Source of the DNA: G964291335 sp964291335
GTDB taxonomy: Bacteria; Chloroflexota; Dehalococcoidia; Lucifugimonadales; UBA3495
Assembly (NCBI GenBank): GCA_964291335.2
Contig: OZ219748.1
Span: 2,108,001-2,172,000, forward strand
Length of the DNA stretch: 64,000 bases
Reading direction: 5' to 3'
Positions 8,502-18,364 of the stretch are shown one piece after another (the first letter of the stretch is position 1; each line of letters starts with the position of its first letter). Position numbers and translations under genes: made by a program. The notes beneath the pieces were generated by a model, which had not been told where the DNA came from, made no database searches, and worked only from the letters and a program-made list of their open reading frames with translations.

Positions 8502-9611
8502 TCATAATGGGCGCGCCGCGGCCTGCCGGGGGTAGTCCTGCTGGAAAGGCTGCGGGTTCCGCTTCCGGGCCAGGGTCAGGTAACCGGCGAAGAGCTGTAG
8601 AGGTATTACGCAAGCCAGGGGGCTCCGGAGTTCCGGGATGGGCGGCACGGTGGAACTTTCGCTGGGCCGGCCGGCCAGCTGCGCGTCGCCCTGCTGGGTC
8701 AACGCCCACCCTGACGTCCCGGCGGCAGCGGCGGCCCGGGCGCTGTCCCGGGCCCGCCGAGCGCCCGGCCCCGGCGGACCAATCAGGGTTATCGGGCAGC
8801 GTTCATCCACCGCGCAGAGGGGGCCATGGAGCAGCTGTTCCGCCTGAAAACCCTCGCAATCGGCGGCGCTGCTTTCCTCAATCTTCAGCGCCGCTCCGCA
8901 GGCGTTGGCCATGTTCGGCCCCCACCCAACAAAAACAAAACGCTCCAGACCGGCAAACCCTTGCGCCGTCCGCTCAATCTGCTGACGACGGTCAATGATG
9001 TCGGCCACCACTGCCGGCGCCGGTTCCGGCTGCGCCCGCAGCGTTGCCGGGTTCAGGTCGGAGCGCGACCGGTTGGCCAGAGCGTCGCCGGTGCAGCACG
9101 CCAGCAAGGCCAGAACGGTCAGCACTGCGGCGCAGCCGAAGGTAAAGGCGGCAGAGCGTTCCTGCGCCACTGTTGGCAGCGAAAAGTCGGCCAGCCGTCT
9201 GCGAGGGCCGGAGTTGGCAGCGGTAACCACCACGGTCAGCGCGCCCTTTTCCACGGACAGTTCCAGGGCCCGGAAAGAGTCGGTTTTGGTGCCCCGGTGG
9301 CTGATTATGACCACCGTATCCTGCGCTCCCAAAGGCGGCGGGTAAGCGCAAAACCCGCAGGAATGCCAGCCCCGAACCGCCGGGGCGTCGCCAGCCAGGC
9401 GGCGGAACCAGTATTCCGCTGTCAGCGCGGCGTGCCAGGAGGCGCCAACGCCCACCAGATACAGCCGCCGCCGGCCAGCCATGGCGGCCGCTATTTCCCG
9501 CGCTGGCCGGTCATGTTCGGCCAGCATTCGGGCAATGGCTTGCGGCTGCGCCAGGATGGCGTCGTGCATGTGGCAGGGGTAAGCCTGGCGAATTTCGGTC
9601 GGCTGGGTCAT
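8502..9611 (-). CDS. SIS-domain sugar isomerase-like protein
   Basis: This 369-residue protein resembles the isomerase half of glucosamine-6-phosphate synthase (GlmS) and AgaS-like proteins. The first SIS domain starts at about residue 45 (LYLVGVGASWHAALTAEYWF) and includes the phospho-sugar loop VVIISHRGTKTDS. A second SIS domain begins near residue 225 (FVFVGWGPNMANACGAALKI), followed by EGFQAEQLLHGP. No glutaminase domain is present, so it cannot make glucosamine from glutamine. It probably isomerises or deaminates, or senses, a phosphosugar. The start is the ATG at 9611 after an AAAGGA element. Confidence 0.82.
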   Translation of the reverse strand: MTQPTEIRQAYPCHMHDAILAQPQAIARMLAEHDRPAREIAAAMAGRRRLYLVGVGASWHAALTAEYWFRRLAGDAPAVRGWHSCGFCAYPPPLGAQDTVVIISHRGTKTDSFRALELSVEKGALTVVVTAANSGPRRRLADFSLPTVAQERSAAFTFGCAAVLTVLALLACCTGDALANRSRSDLNPATLRAQPEPAPAVVADIIDRRQQIERTAQGFAGLERFVFVGWGPNMANACGAALKIEESSAADCEGFQAEQLLHGPLCAVDERCPITLIGPPGPGARRARDSARAAAAAGTSGWALTQQGDAQLAGRPSESSTVPPIPELRSPLACVIPLQLFAGYLTLARKRNPQPFQQDYPRQAAARPL

Positions 9612-9642
9612 AACCGGGGTTCCTTTCCCTGCTCCGGATGTT

Positions 9643-10299
9643 CTAACCGTCGCGGGGCGCTTTGATGCCGGCTACCAGAAACAGAGGGTCTCCGGGGGGG
9701 CTGTCTTCCGGGTTAGTCAGTCCGCCCTGAATGCTGCGGAAGTTTCCGGCGGTTTCCAGGTAGGCTGCCACCAGGTCCAGGTGGGTTCGGTCATTGGTGC
9801 ACCGCCAAATGCGCACCGCCTTATCCGGAAACATACGGTTGGAAAAGGTAACCAGAAAAACGCCGCCGGTTTTAAGGGCCCGGTTAACCTCCCGGAAGGT
9901 TTCCACCGGGTTGGTCAGGTATTGCACCGACACGGTAATGACTATGGTGTCAAAGGTCTCGTCGGCAAAGGGCAGCTGCGGAGCCTGGTTGATGTCCTTT
10001 ACCACATAGTCGTCCAGATCCGGGTTTTCCGCCATTTCCACCGCATTCATTCCCAAACCAATCAGGCGTTCTTTGGGGTGGCCGGCCGGCCAGTGAGAAC
10101 GCCAGCTGCTCATCAGGTCCAGCACCGTGGCGCCAGCCGGAATGAACCGCTCAAAAACCCGGCCGACGGCGGCTATGGCCCCATCGTCAATATGCACTAC
10201 CAGCCGGGGCTGGCGGTAGAAAAGACGATCATCGTTCTCGTCCTCCCGGACAAAATACTCGGGTGGAAAAGGTGGAAAGGGCGGAAACGGCGGTCTCGT
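9643..10299 (-). CDS. Class I SAM-dependent methyltransferase; apparent ACG start
   Basis: The product (about 218 residues) has a Rossmann methyltransferase core. ATVLDLMSSWRSHWP is motif I, PFADETFDTIVIT is the motif around the acidic post-I/III strand, and EVNRALKTGGVFLVTF is the late sheet. The N-terminal block FYRQPRLVVHIDDGAI is characteristic of a bacterial methyltransferase family and must be part of the protein. No in-frame ATG, GTG or TTG lies upstream of it. A strong ribosome site (GGGGAGG) is spaced six bases before an ACG at 10299, and translation from there gives TRPPFPPFPPFPPEYF. The start is therefore either a rare ACG codon or an ATG mutated or misread. The substrate is unknown. 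Confidence 0.78.
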   Translation of the reverse strand, partial: TRPPFPPFPPFPPEYFVREDENDDRLFYRQPRLVVHIDDGAIAAVGRVFERFIPAGATVLDLMSSWRSHWPAGHPKERLIGLGMNAVEMAENPDLDDYVVKDINQAPQLPFADETFDTIVITVSVQYLTNPVETFREVNRALKTGGVFLVTFSNRMFPDKAVRIWRCTNDRTHLDLVAAYLETAGNFRSIQGGLTNPEDSPPGDPLFLVAGIKAPRDG

Positions 10300-10445
10300 G
10301 CGGAGCCTCCCCTGACGCCGGCAGTATCGGACGCCGGCGCAGGCATTGTAGCACGTCTGCCCGCAGCCTGCTGTTCCGGCTCCGGTCGGTATAATTCCGC
10401 CAGCGGCGAGCCAGCGCGCGCCCCGGCGGACGGAACGGCCCAGAG

Positions 10446-11732
10446 TTACCGGTTCCGCCCGGGCGGTGTGGCGGTAAGCACCAGCAAACCGGCCAGAAAA
10501 ACCGCCGCGGCAAAGAAGCGGAAAGGAAGCTGGTACGAGCCGGTGAAATCGTACAGGAAACCGGCGATGACCGGCCCGGTGGCCTGCCCGCCCACCTGTA
10601 CCGGCAGGGTAAGGCCGGTAATGCTGCCCAGGTGTTCCCTTCCGTAGTACTCGGCCCAGGCCAGGCGCAGCAGCAGGTGCAGGCCCCCCACGCCCACGCC
10701 CAGACTGGCCGCAGCCGGCATACCCAGAGCCAGGGTCGCGCTGGCCTCCACGCCAAAGGCGCCGGCAGCAACGCAAAAGGCGCTGGCCGCCAGCAGAAAC
10801 CGTATCGGCAAATGCCGGGTTAAACCGGACCAAATCAACCCTCCCAGCACCTGGCAAAGGGCGAAGGTTCCGGCGGAAAGGGCGGCCAGCGACGGTTCCA
10901 TGCCCTGATTGATGAAATGAGAAACCTGATGCAGGCTGACCCCGGCCTGTACCATGAACCCGGCCCCGGAAAAGACGGCCATTACCCAGAAGGCGCGCGT
11001 GCGCAGGGCCCGGGAAACGGTGTAGCCGGCTTCCGGTAAGGGCAGCCCGCCGTCGGCCATGCCGGCGGCAGAACCCGGTTCCCGGTCGCCGGCTCTCCCG
11101 TCGCCGGGTCCGGGCAGTGGGGAAGGAGCTGCCGGCGTTTGGGTTCGGGCCGCCCCGGAACGGGGTTTTTCGCCGGAGGGGTCGGCAGCCAGCCCCATGT
11201 CCTCGGGCCGGCGGGCGACCAGCAGCAGCGCTGGCAGCACCCCTATCGCCAGGGTGTAGAGGCCCAGCGAGGCCCAGGCAGCGCGCCAGCCCCAGCCGCC
11301 GATAATGAACTGGGCCACCAGTGGCATGGCCGCCAGCCCCATCCCCTGGGTAACCGTGAGCAGGGCCAGCGCAAAAGCGCGGCGGCGGATAAACCAGTTG
11401 TTTATCGCAGTAGTGGTGCCCAGCTCCAGAGGGCTGGCGAAGGCCATCCGGCCCGGCACATACAGGCCGTAGAAGGCCCATACATGGTTGATTAAGGACA
11501 GACCGAAGGCGCAGCCGCCTACTATAAGGGAAGTAGCGGCCAGAATCAGCCCCGAACCGTAACGGTCAATCAACCGACCCACAACGGGGGAAATGGCTAC
11601 AGCGCACAGCCCGCCCAGACTTACCACGCCGGAAAACTGGCCGTAGGACCAGTCAAACTCCCGGGTCATCGGCACCGCGAAAACGGAGAGCGTGGCTACC
11701 GCCATCAGGGGGCGGGATGAGTAACTGGCCAA
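10446..11732 (-). CDS. MFS transporter
   Basis: This is a major facilitator superfamily permease of about 428 residues with 12 hydrophobic segments in two halves. It carries an MFS loop motif between helices 2 and 3 (GRLIDRYGSGLI) and a central charged linker. The conserved N-terminal block of this subgroup (PFYYGWVIFATGA) is encoded just upstream of the TTG at 11732, so the true start is further out. The only nearby option is a CTG at 11774 giving PFYYGW. The substrate is unknown; close relatives usually carry organic acids. It lies between the universal stress protein and methyltransferase genes on the same strand. Confidence 0.85.
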   Translation of the reverse strand: MASYSSRPLMAVATLSVFAVPMTREFDWSYGQFSGVVSLGGLCAVAISPVVGRLIDRYGSGLILAATSLIVGGCAFGLSLINHVWAFYGLYVPGRMAFASPLELGTTTAINNWFIRRRAFALALLTVTQGMGLAAMPLVAQFIIGGWGWRAAWASLGLYTLAIGVLPALLLVARRPEDMGLAADPSGEKPRSGAARTQTPAAPSPLPGPGDGRAGDREPGSAAGMADGGLPLPEAGYTVSRALRTRAFWVMAVFSGAGFMVQAGVSLHQVSHFINQGMEPSLAALSAGTFALCQVLGGLIWSGLTRHLPIRFLLAASAFCVAAGAFGVEASATLALGMPAAASLGVGVGGLHLLLRLAWAEYYGREHLGSITGLTLPVQVGGQATGPVIAGFLYDFTGSYQLPFRFFAAAVFLAGLLVLTATPPGRNR

Positions 11733-11885
11733 CGCTCCGGTGGCGAAAATGACCCAGCCGTAGTAAAAGGGCAGGGATTGGGCTAACCGCTGCCTGAGGT
11801 AGCTGCCGGCCTGAAGAATGGCTACCCCGCAATTGGGCTGCCGGGACCGGCCGGCCCGGCGGCGATTGCTGCGGCCGGCTGCCCT

Positions 11886-12353
11886 TTAAGCAGGGTGAAC
11901 TACCAGCACCGGCAGCCCGGTGGAACGAATGACCCGGTCGGTAACACTGCCCACCAGAAAGCGGCGGACGCCACCCCGCCCATGGGTGGACATTACAATA
12001 ACGTCCACTTGTTGGGCCTCGGCATACTCGACTATTTTTTCAGCGACCGGCCCCTTTTCCAATGCGGTAGTAACCGATACGCCGTCGGATTCCAGCCCGG
12101 CGGCTACGCCCGAAAGGTATTCGGTCGCCCCGGTCTCCTGAGCCTCATCCAGCGCATCCAGCAGGGATTGGGAATACTCCGCGCTGAAGGTTCCGAACTC
12201 GGCGCCGCGCATCAGGTTCAGGTCATCGCTGGGCGAAAGCACTTGCAGCAGGTGCAGCCCAGCATTACAGGTCAAGGCCAGATTGCGGGCCGTCGGCAGG
12301 GCGCTTGCTGACACTTCAGAGCCATCCAGGGGCAGCAATATCCGTTCATACAT
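11886..12353 (-). CDS. Universal stress protein (UspA family)
   Basis: A single 155-residue Usp domain. It opens with MYERILLPLDGSEVS and ends with the nucleotide-binding signature STHGRGGVRRFLVGSVTDRV, which fits the G-2x-G-9x-G-S pattern of ATP-binding members, followed by PVLVVHPA. Such cytoplasmic proteins accumulate under stress or growth arrest. It is the first gene of the minus-strand run that continues into the MFS permease and methyltransferase genes. Confidence 0.93.
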   Translation of the reverse strand: MYERILLPLDGSEVSASALPTARNLALTCNAGLHLLQVLSPSDDLNLMRGAEFGTFSAEYSQSLLDALDEAQETGATEYLSGVAAGLESDGVSVTTALEKGPVAEKIVEYAEAQQVDVIVMSTHGRGGVRRFLVGSVTDRVIRSTGLPVLVVHPA

Positions 12354-12587
12354 ACGTCACCCGGCCTGCTCAACATTATGTTCAGAAATAAATGATAGTA
12401 ACGCCGTCCAGCCCTGTCAATGCGGTTGCGCGGCGGTATTCCCGACATGCGTTGGTATAAAGGGGGCGTTCCGAGGCGCCCTTGCTGCGGCTGTACGGGA
12501 GGCCGCCGAAGCGGAAGAATACCGGACGGACGCTTGCCGGGTATATAACTGGCTGCCAGTGAACCGGGATGAAGTGGGCAAAAGGTA

Positions 12588-12616
12588 TTCCCCCACCGGA
12601 ACTTCTCTGCTAAAAT
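12588..12616 (+). promoter_or_regulatory. Promoter of surface protein A
   Basis: A TTCCCC (-35 position) and TAAAAT (-10) are 17 bases apart, inside a longer stretch (GTATTCCCC...CTCTGCTAAAATC). The stretch recurs upstream of surface protein B at 39891-39923 and, in decayed form, near 45215. Conservation between paralogous loci supports the promoter call; the start of transcription is not known. The rest of 12354-12587 shows nothing that I recognise. Confidence 0.55.
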
Positions 12617-12681
12617 CGGTAGCCGCAGTTTCCCTGACGGGAAGGGCTGCTCAACCAGTCTGTAATATGACGAGGTAGATT
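12617..12681 (+). other. Leader RNA region of surface protein A, with small hairpin
   Basis: Between the -10 and the leader ATG lies a stem-loop (TTCCC, loop TGAC, GGGAA, at about 12629-12642). The CGAGGT ribosome site sits just before the ATG at 12682. The same hairpin position is kept in locus B (GCCTTCC paired with GGAAGGC) and in the remnant at 45267-45284 (GACC paired with GGTC), with different bases, so pairing may matter. I do not recognise a known riboswitch. Confidence 0.4.
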
Positions 12682-12867
<186 letters not shown>

Positions 12868-13265
12868 CCCTGTTTTCCGCCGGGCCGCCGCCGCCCCTGC
12901 AAGCCCAGTCTGCGCCGACGTTGATATCAAACGAGGGCGGAACGATAAATTTGCAGGGGGCCGACACGGTGGAGGTCTGTTTCAACCTGCTCTACGTCGA
13001 ATATGAGGGCACAGTTTATCTGGAAAAACGGCCGGGCAAGACCCAGGTGGCCGCCAACCCGATACTGGCCAACCCGACCCACGGCATTAACATTTTTAAC
13101 TCCAACAATAACCCGCTCCCCTCGCAGGGCGAAGGGCGTGGTGTAAACCTGAACCCCTGCGTCCGTGTCGGCATCGGAAATCAAGGGGTCAGATGGAATT
13201 GGTATGGCCCCGGCGGCGGCGGAGCGAGAGGTCTTACGACTACCATCTTCACTGTGGTGAACCGT

Positions 13266-13712
13266 ACACCCACGCCCACCAACACCCCAACGGACACACC
13301 CACGCCCACCAACACCCCAACCGATACGCCTACGCCTACCAACACGCCAACGGACACACCCACGCCTACCAACACGCCAACGGACACACCCACGCCCACC
13401 AACACCCCAACCGATACGCCTACGCCCACTAACACCCCAACCGATACGCCTACGCCCACTAACACCCCAACGGACACACCCACGCCCACTAACACCCCAA
13501 CCGATACACCCACGCCCACTAACACCCCAACCGATACACCCACGCCCACCAACACCCCAACCGATACGGATACGGATACGGATACGCCCACGCCCACTGA
13601 CACCCCAACCGATACGGATACGGATACGCCCACACCCACTAACACCCCAACCGATACGGATACGGATACGCCCACACCCACCAATACACCAACGGACACG
13701 CCCACGCCCACG
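13266..13712 (+). repeat. Thr-Pro stalk repeats of protein A
   Basis: Imperfect tandem copies of a unit of about 30 bases encode TPTPTNTPTD, about a dozen copies, followed by variants with Asp-Thr runs (TDTDTDTPTP). Synonymous variation between copies and near-identical blocks suggest repeated unequal exchange. Confidence 0.85.
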
Positions 13713-14369
13713 CCGGACATGCGGTCAATCACCGGCGGCGCCGGGACGGAGGCAGAGCCGTACATCGTCAGGATGGCGAACCAGGATATAGAGGCTGCGG
13801 CGTTCTTCAGGGAACGGGCAGCCTCCGATGGTGGAAACCGCATCGCGACCTGGTTCCGCTTTGACCTGACCGGGCTGACGGCCGGGCGGTTTGGCGCCAA
13901 CGTAATGACCGACCCGACGGGACACAACATAGATACCTATTTCTGGGCGTACAACGCTGACGGGGAGGAGCTGGCGAAGGTTGCGTTGACCCGCCCGGTT
14001 ACGCCGCAGATGCTGAAGACCGATGAACTGACCGGGGTGAGTTACCTGGCGCTTAAGCTGGAGGACCAGGACGAGGCGGAGGTAACCAGCATAAGGGTAC
14101 GTTTCACCACGCAGCCGCCGGCGACGCCCACGCCGACACCGACCTTTACGCCAACGCCAACCAACACGCCAACGCCAACCAACACGCCGGTGGCCACGGC
14201 GACCAACACGCCGCTGCCGCCGCCCGGGGTAGTCCGGGGCGCCAGCCAGCCCCGAGAGGAGACGCTTGACCCGACGCCTGCCCGCCGCGCCACGGCGACC
14301 CGGATACCCACGCCGACGGCGATAACCGCGCCGGCGGCCCTGCCGACCAGCACAGCCACGCCGACCACC

Positions 14370-14477
14370 ATGCCCCCGGCGGCCACCATGCCCCCGGCGG
14401 CCACCATGCCCCCGGCGGCCACCATGCCCCCGGCGGCCACCATGCCCCCGGCGGCCACCATGCCCCCGGCGGCCACG
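14370..14477 (+). repeat. Six copies of an 18-base tandem repeat (MPPAAT)
   Basis: The unit ATGCCCCCGGCGGCCACC is repeated six times in frame. The first five copies are identical and the last differs by its final base. Near identity points to very recent expansion, so copy number probably varies between strains without changing frame. Confidence 0.9.
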
Positions 14478-14987
14478 GCGATACCGACGGCGACAACGCC
14501 GGCCGTGCTCGCCACGGCCACGCCGACCCTAATGCCGGCGGCCATGCTCCGGACGCCGACGGCTACCTTGCGGCCAGTATTCACCCACACCCCAACGCCG
14601 ACCCGGGGTGCGATGGCCGCCCCGTCCGAATTGCGGACGCCGACGGCGACGGCAACCCTGGAGCCGACGGCCACGGCGATACCGACCAGCCGGCCCAGTC
14701 CAACGGCCACGGCGACAGCCACCCCCCTGCTGCCGGCCAGTTCCCTGGACATGGTGCGCCCGGCGCCCACTACCCCGCCGACCGCGACGCCAGCCCCGGC
14801 CCTGGCCGCCGCCGAACCCACGGCCACGCCAGTACCACCCCCGACGGCCACGGCCATACCCCCGACGCCCACGCCGCCAGCCCCGCCGGAAGATTCGGGC
14901 GGCATCAACTGGCTGCTGTGGGGAATAATTGCCCTGGCGGTGGCCGCGCTGGTTGCCGGCGGAGTATATCTGTACCGGCGGCGCTAG

Positions 14988-15394
14988 GCCGGCCCGGTGG
15001 TTAAACCGGCCTGCCCCCCGGTGGCGGGCCTGGCCGATCGCATAACCATAGGTGAACTGCTAATGTGGACGCACCAGAAAGCCCGGCGGCGGAGGAAACG
15101 CCGGGAGGTATGGTTCCGGACGGCAATAGTATAGAGTCCGATGGTCAGCGGTGGGCGGATTTTAAGAGCTGGCGGCTGCCGGAGGGTTCCGTTGCATTGG
15201 TCTGCCTGCGGCCGGGCCTGGTTTAACACCAATACGCAGGGAATACCGGCGCTGCGGATGAGGCCGGGCTTGACGTTATGAACGCTGCCGGCCAGAAACT
15301 CGGCCTTCGCCGGGCCGGCAGGATGCAGGAAAGGGCCTGAAGGTTTAAGATACAAACATACCCAGACCATCGGCAGAGGACTTTCGGGGTTCCT
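14988..15394 (+). other. Intergenic region between protein A and NAD synthetase genes
   Basis: A G+C-rich inverted repeat directly after the stop (AGGCCGG ... CCGGCCT, about 14987-15014) may end transcription of gene A. The remaining bases show no convincing reading frame or RNA. The stretch TTTAAGATACAAAC about 50 bases before the next start could hold its promoter. Confidence 0.3.
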
Positions 15395-17134
15395 ATGAGA
15401 GACCGGTTTCGGCTGGCGCTGGCCCAGATAAACTCCACCGTTGGCGATATAGCCGGCAACACCGCCCGTATTCTGGAGTATATCGAGCGGGCGCAGGAGG
15501 CGCAGGCCGACCTGGTGGCCTTCCCTGAACTGGCTATTACCGGCTACCCGCCGGAGGATCTGCTGTTTAAGACCTCTTTTCTTCAGGCCAACCTGGCAGC
15601 CATGGAACAAGTGGCGGCGGCCTCCCGGGGTCTGGCGGTGGTGGTGGGCTACGTGGCGGTGGCCGCCGACATCGCCAATGCCGCAGCCGTCGCTTATGAC
15701 GGTAAACTGGTGGACAGTTACCGCAAGCTCTATCTGCCCAACTATGGCGTATTTGACGAAGACCGCTACTTCCGTCGGGGGCAGTCCTGCCCGGTATATC
15801 GCATCAACGGCGCCGGCGTGGGTATTGGAATCTGCGAGGACATCTGGTATCCCGTCGGGCCGGCGGCGGTGCAGCGGGATTCGGGCGCAGAGCTGATTGT
15901 CAACATTAACGCCTCTCCCTTTCATGCCGGCAAGCGGGAATACCGGGAAAAGATGATTGCCACCCGTGCCGCCGACAACGGCCTGTATGTGGCTTACCTT
16001 AATATGGTGGGTGGGCAGGATGAACTGGTTTTCGACGGGGCCAGCCTGGTTTGCGATATGACCGGCCAGCTGATTAGCCGCGCCCCGGCTTTCGTCGAGG
16101 ATTTGCTGCTGGTTGACCTGGACCTGGAATCGGTGTTCCGCTCCCGGCTGCGCGACCCCAGACCCCGTAAAGAGAACCCTACCATTCTGCGGGAAATCGG
16201 AGCCGCTCAGGTGATTGAGCTGTCCGACCGGCCGGCAGCGGCACGGGAACCCCTGCCGGCGGCAGCGCCGGCCCGCCCCCCGGACGAAATGGAGGAGGTT
16301 TACCTTGCCCTGGTAACCGGCGTCCGGGATTACCTGCGCAAGAGCGGGTTCGCCAGGGCTTTGGTGGGCCTGTCCGGGGGCATCGACTCGGCGCTGACGG
16401 CTGCCATCGCCGTGGATGCTCTGGGTAAAGAAAATGTAACCGGGGTTACCATGCCCTCCCGCTTTTCCTCGGCTGGCAGCGTAAGCGACTCCCGGCAGCT
16501 GGCAGACAACCTGGGCATGGAATGCTGGGTAACGCCGATTGAACCGGCCCACGCCGCCTTTGCCGAGATGCTGGCGCCCCACTTTCAGGGAAGCCAGCCC
16601 AACGTGGCCGAGGAGAACGTTCAGGCCCGCATTCGGGGCAACGTTCTGATGACTATTTCCAACAAGTTCGGCTGGCTCGTTCTGACCACCGGCAACAAGA
16701 GCGAAATGGCGATGGGTTACGCTACGTTATACGGGGACATGGCCGGCGGGTTTGCGGTAATCAAGGACGTGCCTAAAACCCTGGTTTATGACCTGTGCCG
16801 GTGGCGCAATGCCCACGGGCCGGGCGCGCCCATTCCCCGGTCGATTATCGATAAGCCGCCCAGCGCCGAGCTGCGCCCCGACCAGCAGGATTCAGATACC
16901 CTGCCCCCGTATGAGCAGTTAGACCCGATAGTTCGGGCCTACGTGGAGGAGGATTACAGCTACCAGGATATGGTGGCGCTGGGCCACGACCCGGCGGCAG
17001 TGCGGCAGGTAATATCCTTTGTGGACCGCAACGAATACAAGCGGCGGCAGGCGCCGCCCGGGGTCAAGATAACCCCCCGCGCCTTCGGCAAAGACCGCCG
17101 CCTGCCCATCGTCAACCGCTTCCGCCCGGTTTAG
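15395..17134 (+). CDS. nadE: Glutamine-dependent NAD(+) synthetase
   Basis: This 579-residue enzyme converts nicotinic acid adenine dinucleotide to NAD with glutamine as ammonia source. The N-terminal nitrilase-type glutaminase half carries the Glu-Lys-Cys triad in FPELAITGYPPEDL, YRKLYLPNYG and GVGIGICEDIW. The C-terminal synthetase half has the ATP pyrophosphatase loop LSGGIDSALTAAIAVD near residue 330, then TTGNKSEMAMGYATLYGDMA. Length and domain order match the fused bacterial form. It stands alone, with no other NAD genes nearby. Confidence 0.95.
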   Translation: MRDRFRLALAQINSTVGDIAGNTARILEYIERAQEAQADLVAFPELAITGYPPEDLLFKTSFLQANLAAMEQVAAASRGLAVVVGYVAVAADIANAAAVAYDGKLVDSYRKLYLPNYGVFDEDRYFRRGQSCPVYRINGAGVGIGICEDIWYPVGPAAVQRDSGAELIVNINASPFHAGKREYREKMIATRAADNGLYVAYLNMVGGQDELVFDGASLVCDMTGQLISRAPAFVEDLLLVDLDLESVFRSRLRDPRPRKENPTILREIGAAQVIELSDRPAAAREPLPAAAPARPPDEMEEVYLALVTGVRDYLRKSGFARALVGLSGGIDSALTAAIAVDALGKENVTGVTMPSRFSSAGSVSDSRQLADNLGMECWVTPIEPAHAAFAEMLAPHFQGSQPNVAEENVQARIRGNVLMTISNKFGWLVLTTGNKSEMAMGYATLYGDMAGGFAVIKDVPKTLVYDLCRWRNAHGPGAPIPRSIIDKPPSAELRPDQQDSDTLPPYEQLDPIVRAYVEEDYSYQDMVALGHDPAAVRQVISFVDRNEYKRRQAPPGVKITPRAFGKDRRLPIVNRFRPV

Positions 17135-17257
17135 CGGGGACGGTATTCCCCCACCGGCAGCCCCCGGAGGCAATGCCGGCAGCCGAATCAGCCGCCCGGC
17201 GGCCGGCAGCGATTGCGGGGCAAGAACCAGCCGTTACCGCATCGGGCCGAAGGAGCG

Positions 17258-18364
17258 TTACCCTTGCAGCCGCTCCCGGAACGCTTGCGGAACTTCTCGC
17301 AGGCGGCGGCGAAAGGCGGTATCCCCCCGCGCTGGCAGCTGCCTGACGGCTTCCCGCATCAATTCCACCCCGCCCAGATAGTCGGCCTGGTGAATATACT
17401 CAGCCTCGATGCGGCCCTCCGGGGCGCCGTTGTGGTAGTTGCCCAGAGGGAAGGCGATGCCGGTAGCGCGGTAACCGTAGTAGGCAAAGGCGCTGGCCTC
17501 GCAGACGCCGCCGCTCATCAATTGCCGCTGCGTCCGGAACCCTTCGGGCCGGGCCTGCAGGGTTTCCCGCGCCCGAAGCAGGGCCGCTTCGGCGGCGGCG
17601 TTGAAGGTGAACCCGGCGTCGCCGACCCGGATTACCGGGCCGCCGCCAATTTCAGCGCCGGGCAGCGCGCGGCTGGCTTCCAGGGACACTACCAGGGTCT
17701 CTGCCGGCAGCGTGCCGGCCTCGGCCAGCAGGCGCGCGCCCACCAGCCCCACCTCCTCGGCGCGAGTGAAAACCCCGTAAACATCGCCGGGCGGCGGGTC
17801 GGCAGCCAGGGCGGACAGCAGGGCCAGAATGCTGCCGCAGCCGGCCAGGTCATCCGCGGCCCGCATCCGAATGTAGTCGCCATCCAGCCGGAAATCCACC
17901 AGGTCAAATACCGCCGAAGCCGGCAGGGTGATTTCCGGCAGCCGGGCGGCATTTTCCAGCCGGAGCAGCGCCTTGCCCGCGGCAGCGCCGGCCGGCGGCC
18001 CCGCAGTAACGGCCTTTAACCGCCGCCCGTCGGGGAGCAGAACCAGCAAAGGCACGCCGGCCTGGAAAGCTGCCGGGGGAACCCCGCCCATGGCGGCGCC
18101 GACCAGAAAATCGCCGTCCACCGCCACCGCCTCAAACCCTGGGTGATCCATGTGGGCGACAAAAGCAAGGGGCGGCGCCGATTCCGCTCCGGTTCCATGG
18201 CGGCAAGCGATAATGTTCCCGAAGGCGTCATTAGCCCATTGCAGGTTCAGTTCGGCCAGGGTTTCCCTGACCACTGCGGCTACTCCAGCCTCCCGGAACG
18301 AGGTGGCCGGCTGGGCCCCCAACCGGGCCAGAAAGTCCAGCGCCATTTCCCTGCCGTTACTCAT
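17258..18364 (-). CDS. M42-family metallopeptidase (FrvX/glutamyl aminopeptidase-like)
   Basis: This 368-residue di-zinc aminopeptidase-like protein has metal-binding motifs in family order: AHMDHPGFEA (first His-x-Asp), MRAADDLAGCG (bridging Asp), FTRAEEVGLVGA (catalytic Glu pair), VSLEASRAL and a late His in LGNYHNGAPEG. The usual AHMDE motif reads AHMDH. M42 enzymes form cytoplasmic dodecamers that trim peptides from their N-termini. The start is ATG at 18364, after a GGAAGG ribosome site; a longer in-frame extension lacks family similarity. Confidence 0.85.
   Translation of the reverse strand: MSNGREMALDFLARLGAQPATSFREAGVAAVVRETLAELNLQWANDAFGNIIACRHGTGAESAPPLAFVAHMDHPGFEAVAVDGDFLVGAAMGGVPPAAFQAGVPLLVLLPDGRRLKAVTAGPPAGAAAGKALLRLENAARLPEITLPASAVFDLVDFRLDGDYIRMRAADDLAGCGSILALLSALAADPPPGDVYGVFTRAEEVGLVGARLLAEAGTLPAETLVVSLEASRALPGAEIGGGPVIRVGDAGFTFNAAAEAALLRARETLQARPEGFRTQRQLMSGGVCEASAFAYYGYRATGIAFPLGNYHNGAPEGRIEAEYIHQADYLGGVELMREAVRQLPARGDTAFRRRLREVPQAFRERLQG

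Noticed and set aside
12617..12681. A c-di-GMP or other known riboswitch before protein A
   Set aside because: The hairpin is too short and the conserved cores of known classes are missing.
13181..13930. A minus-strand frame rich in Val-Gly across gene A
   Set aside because: Shadow of the Thr-Pro stalk of protein A.
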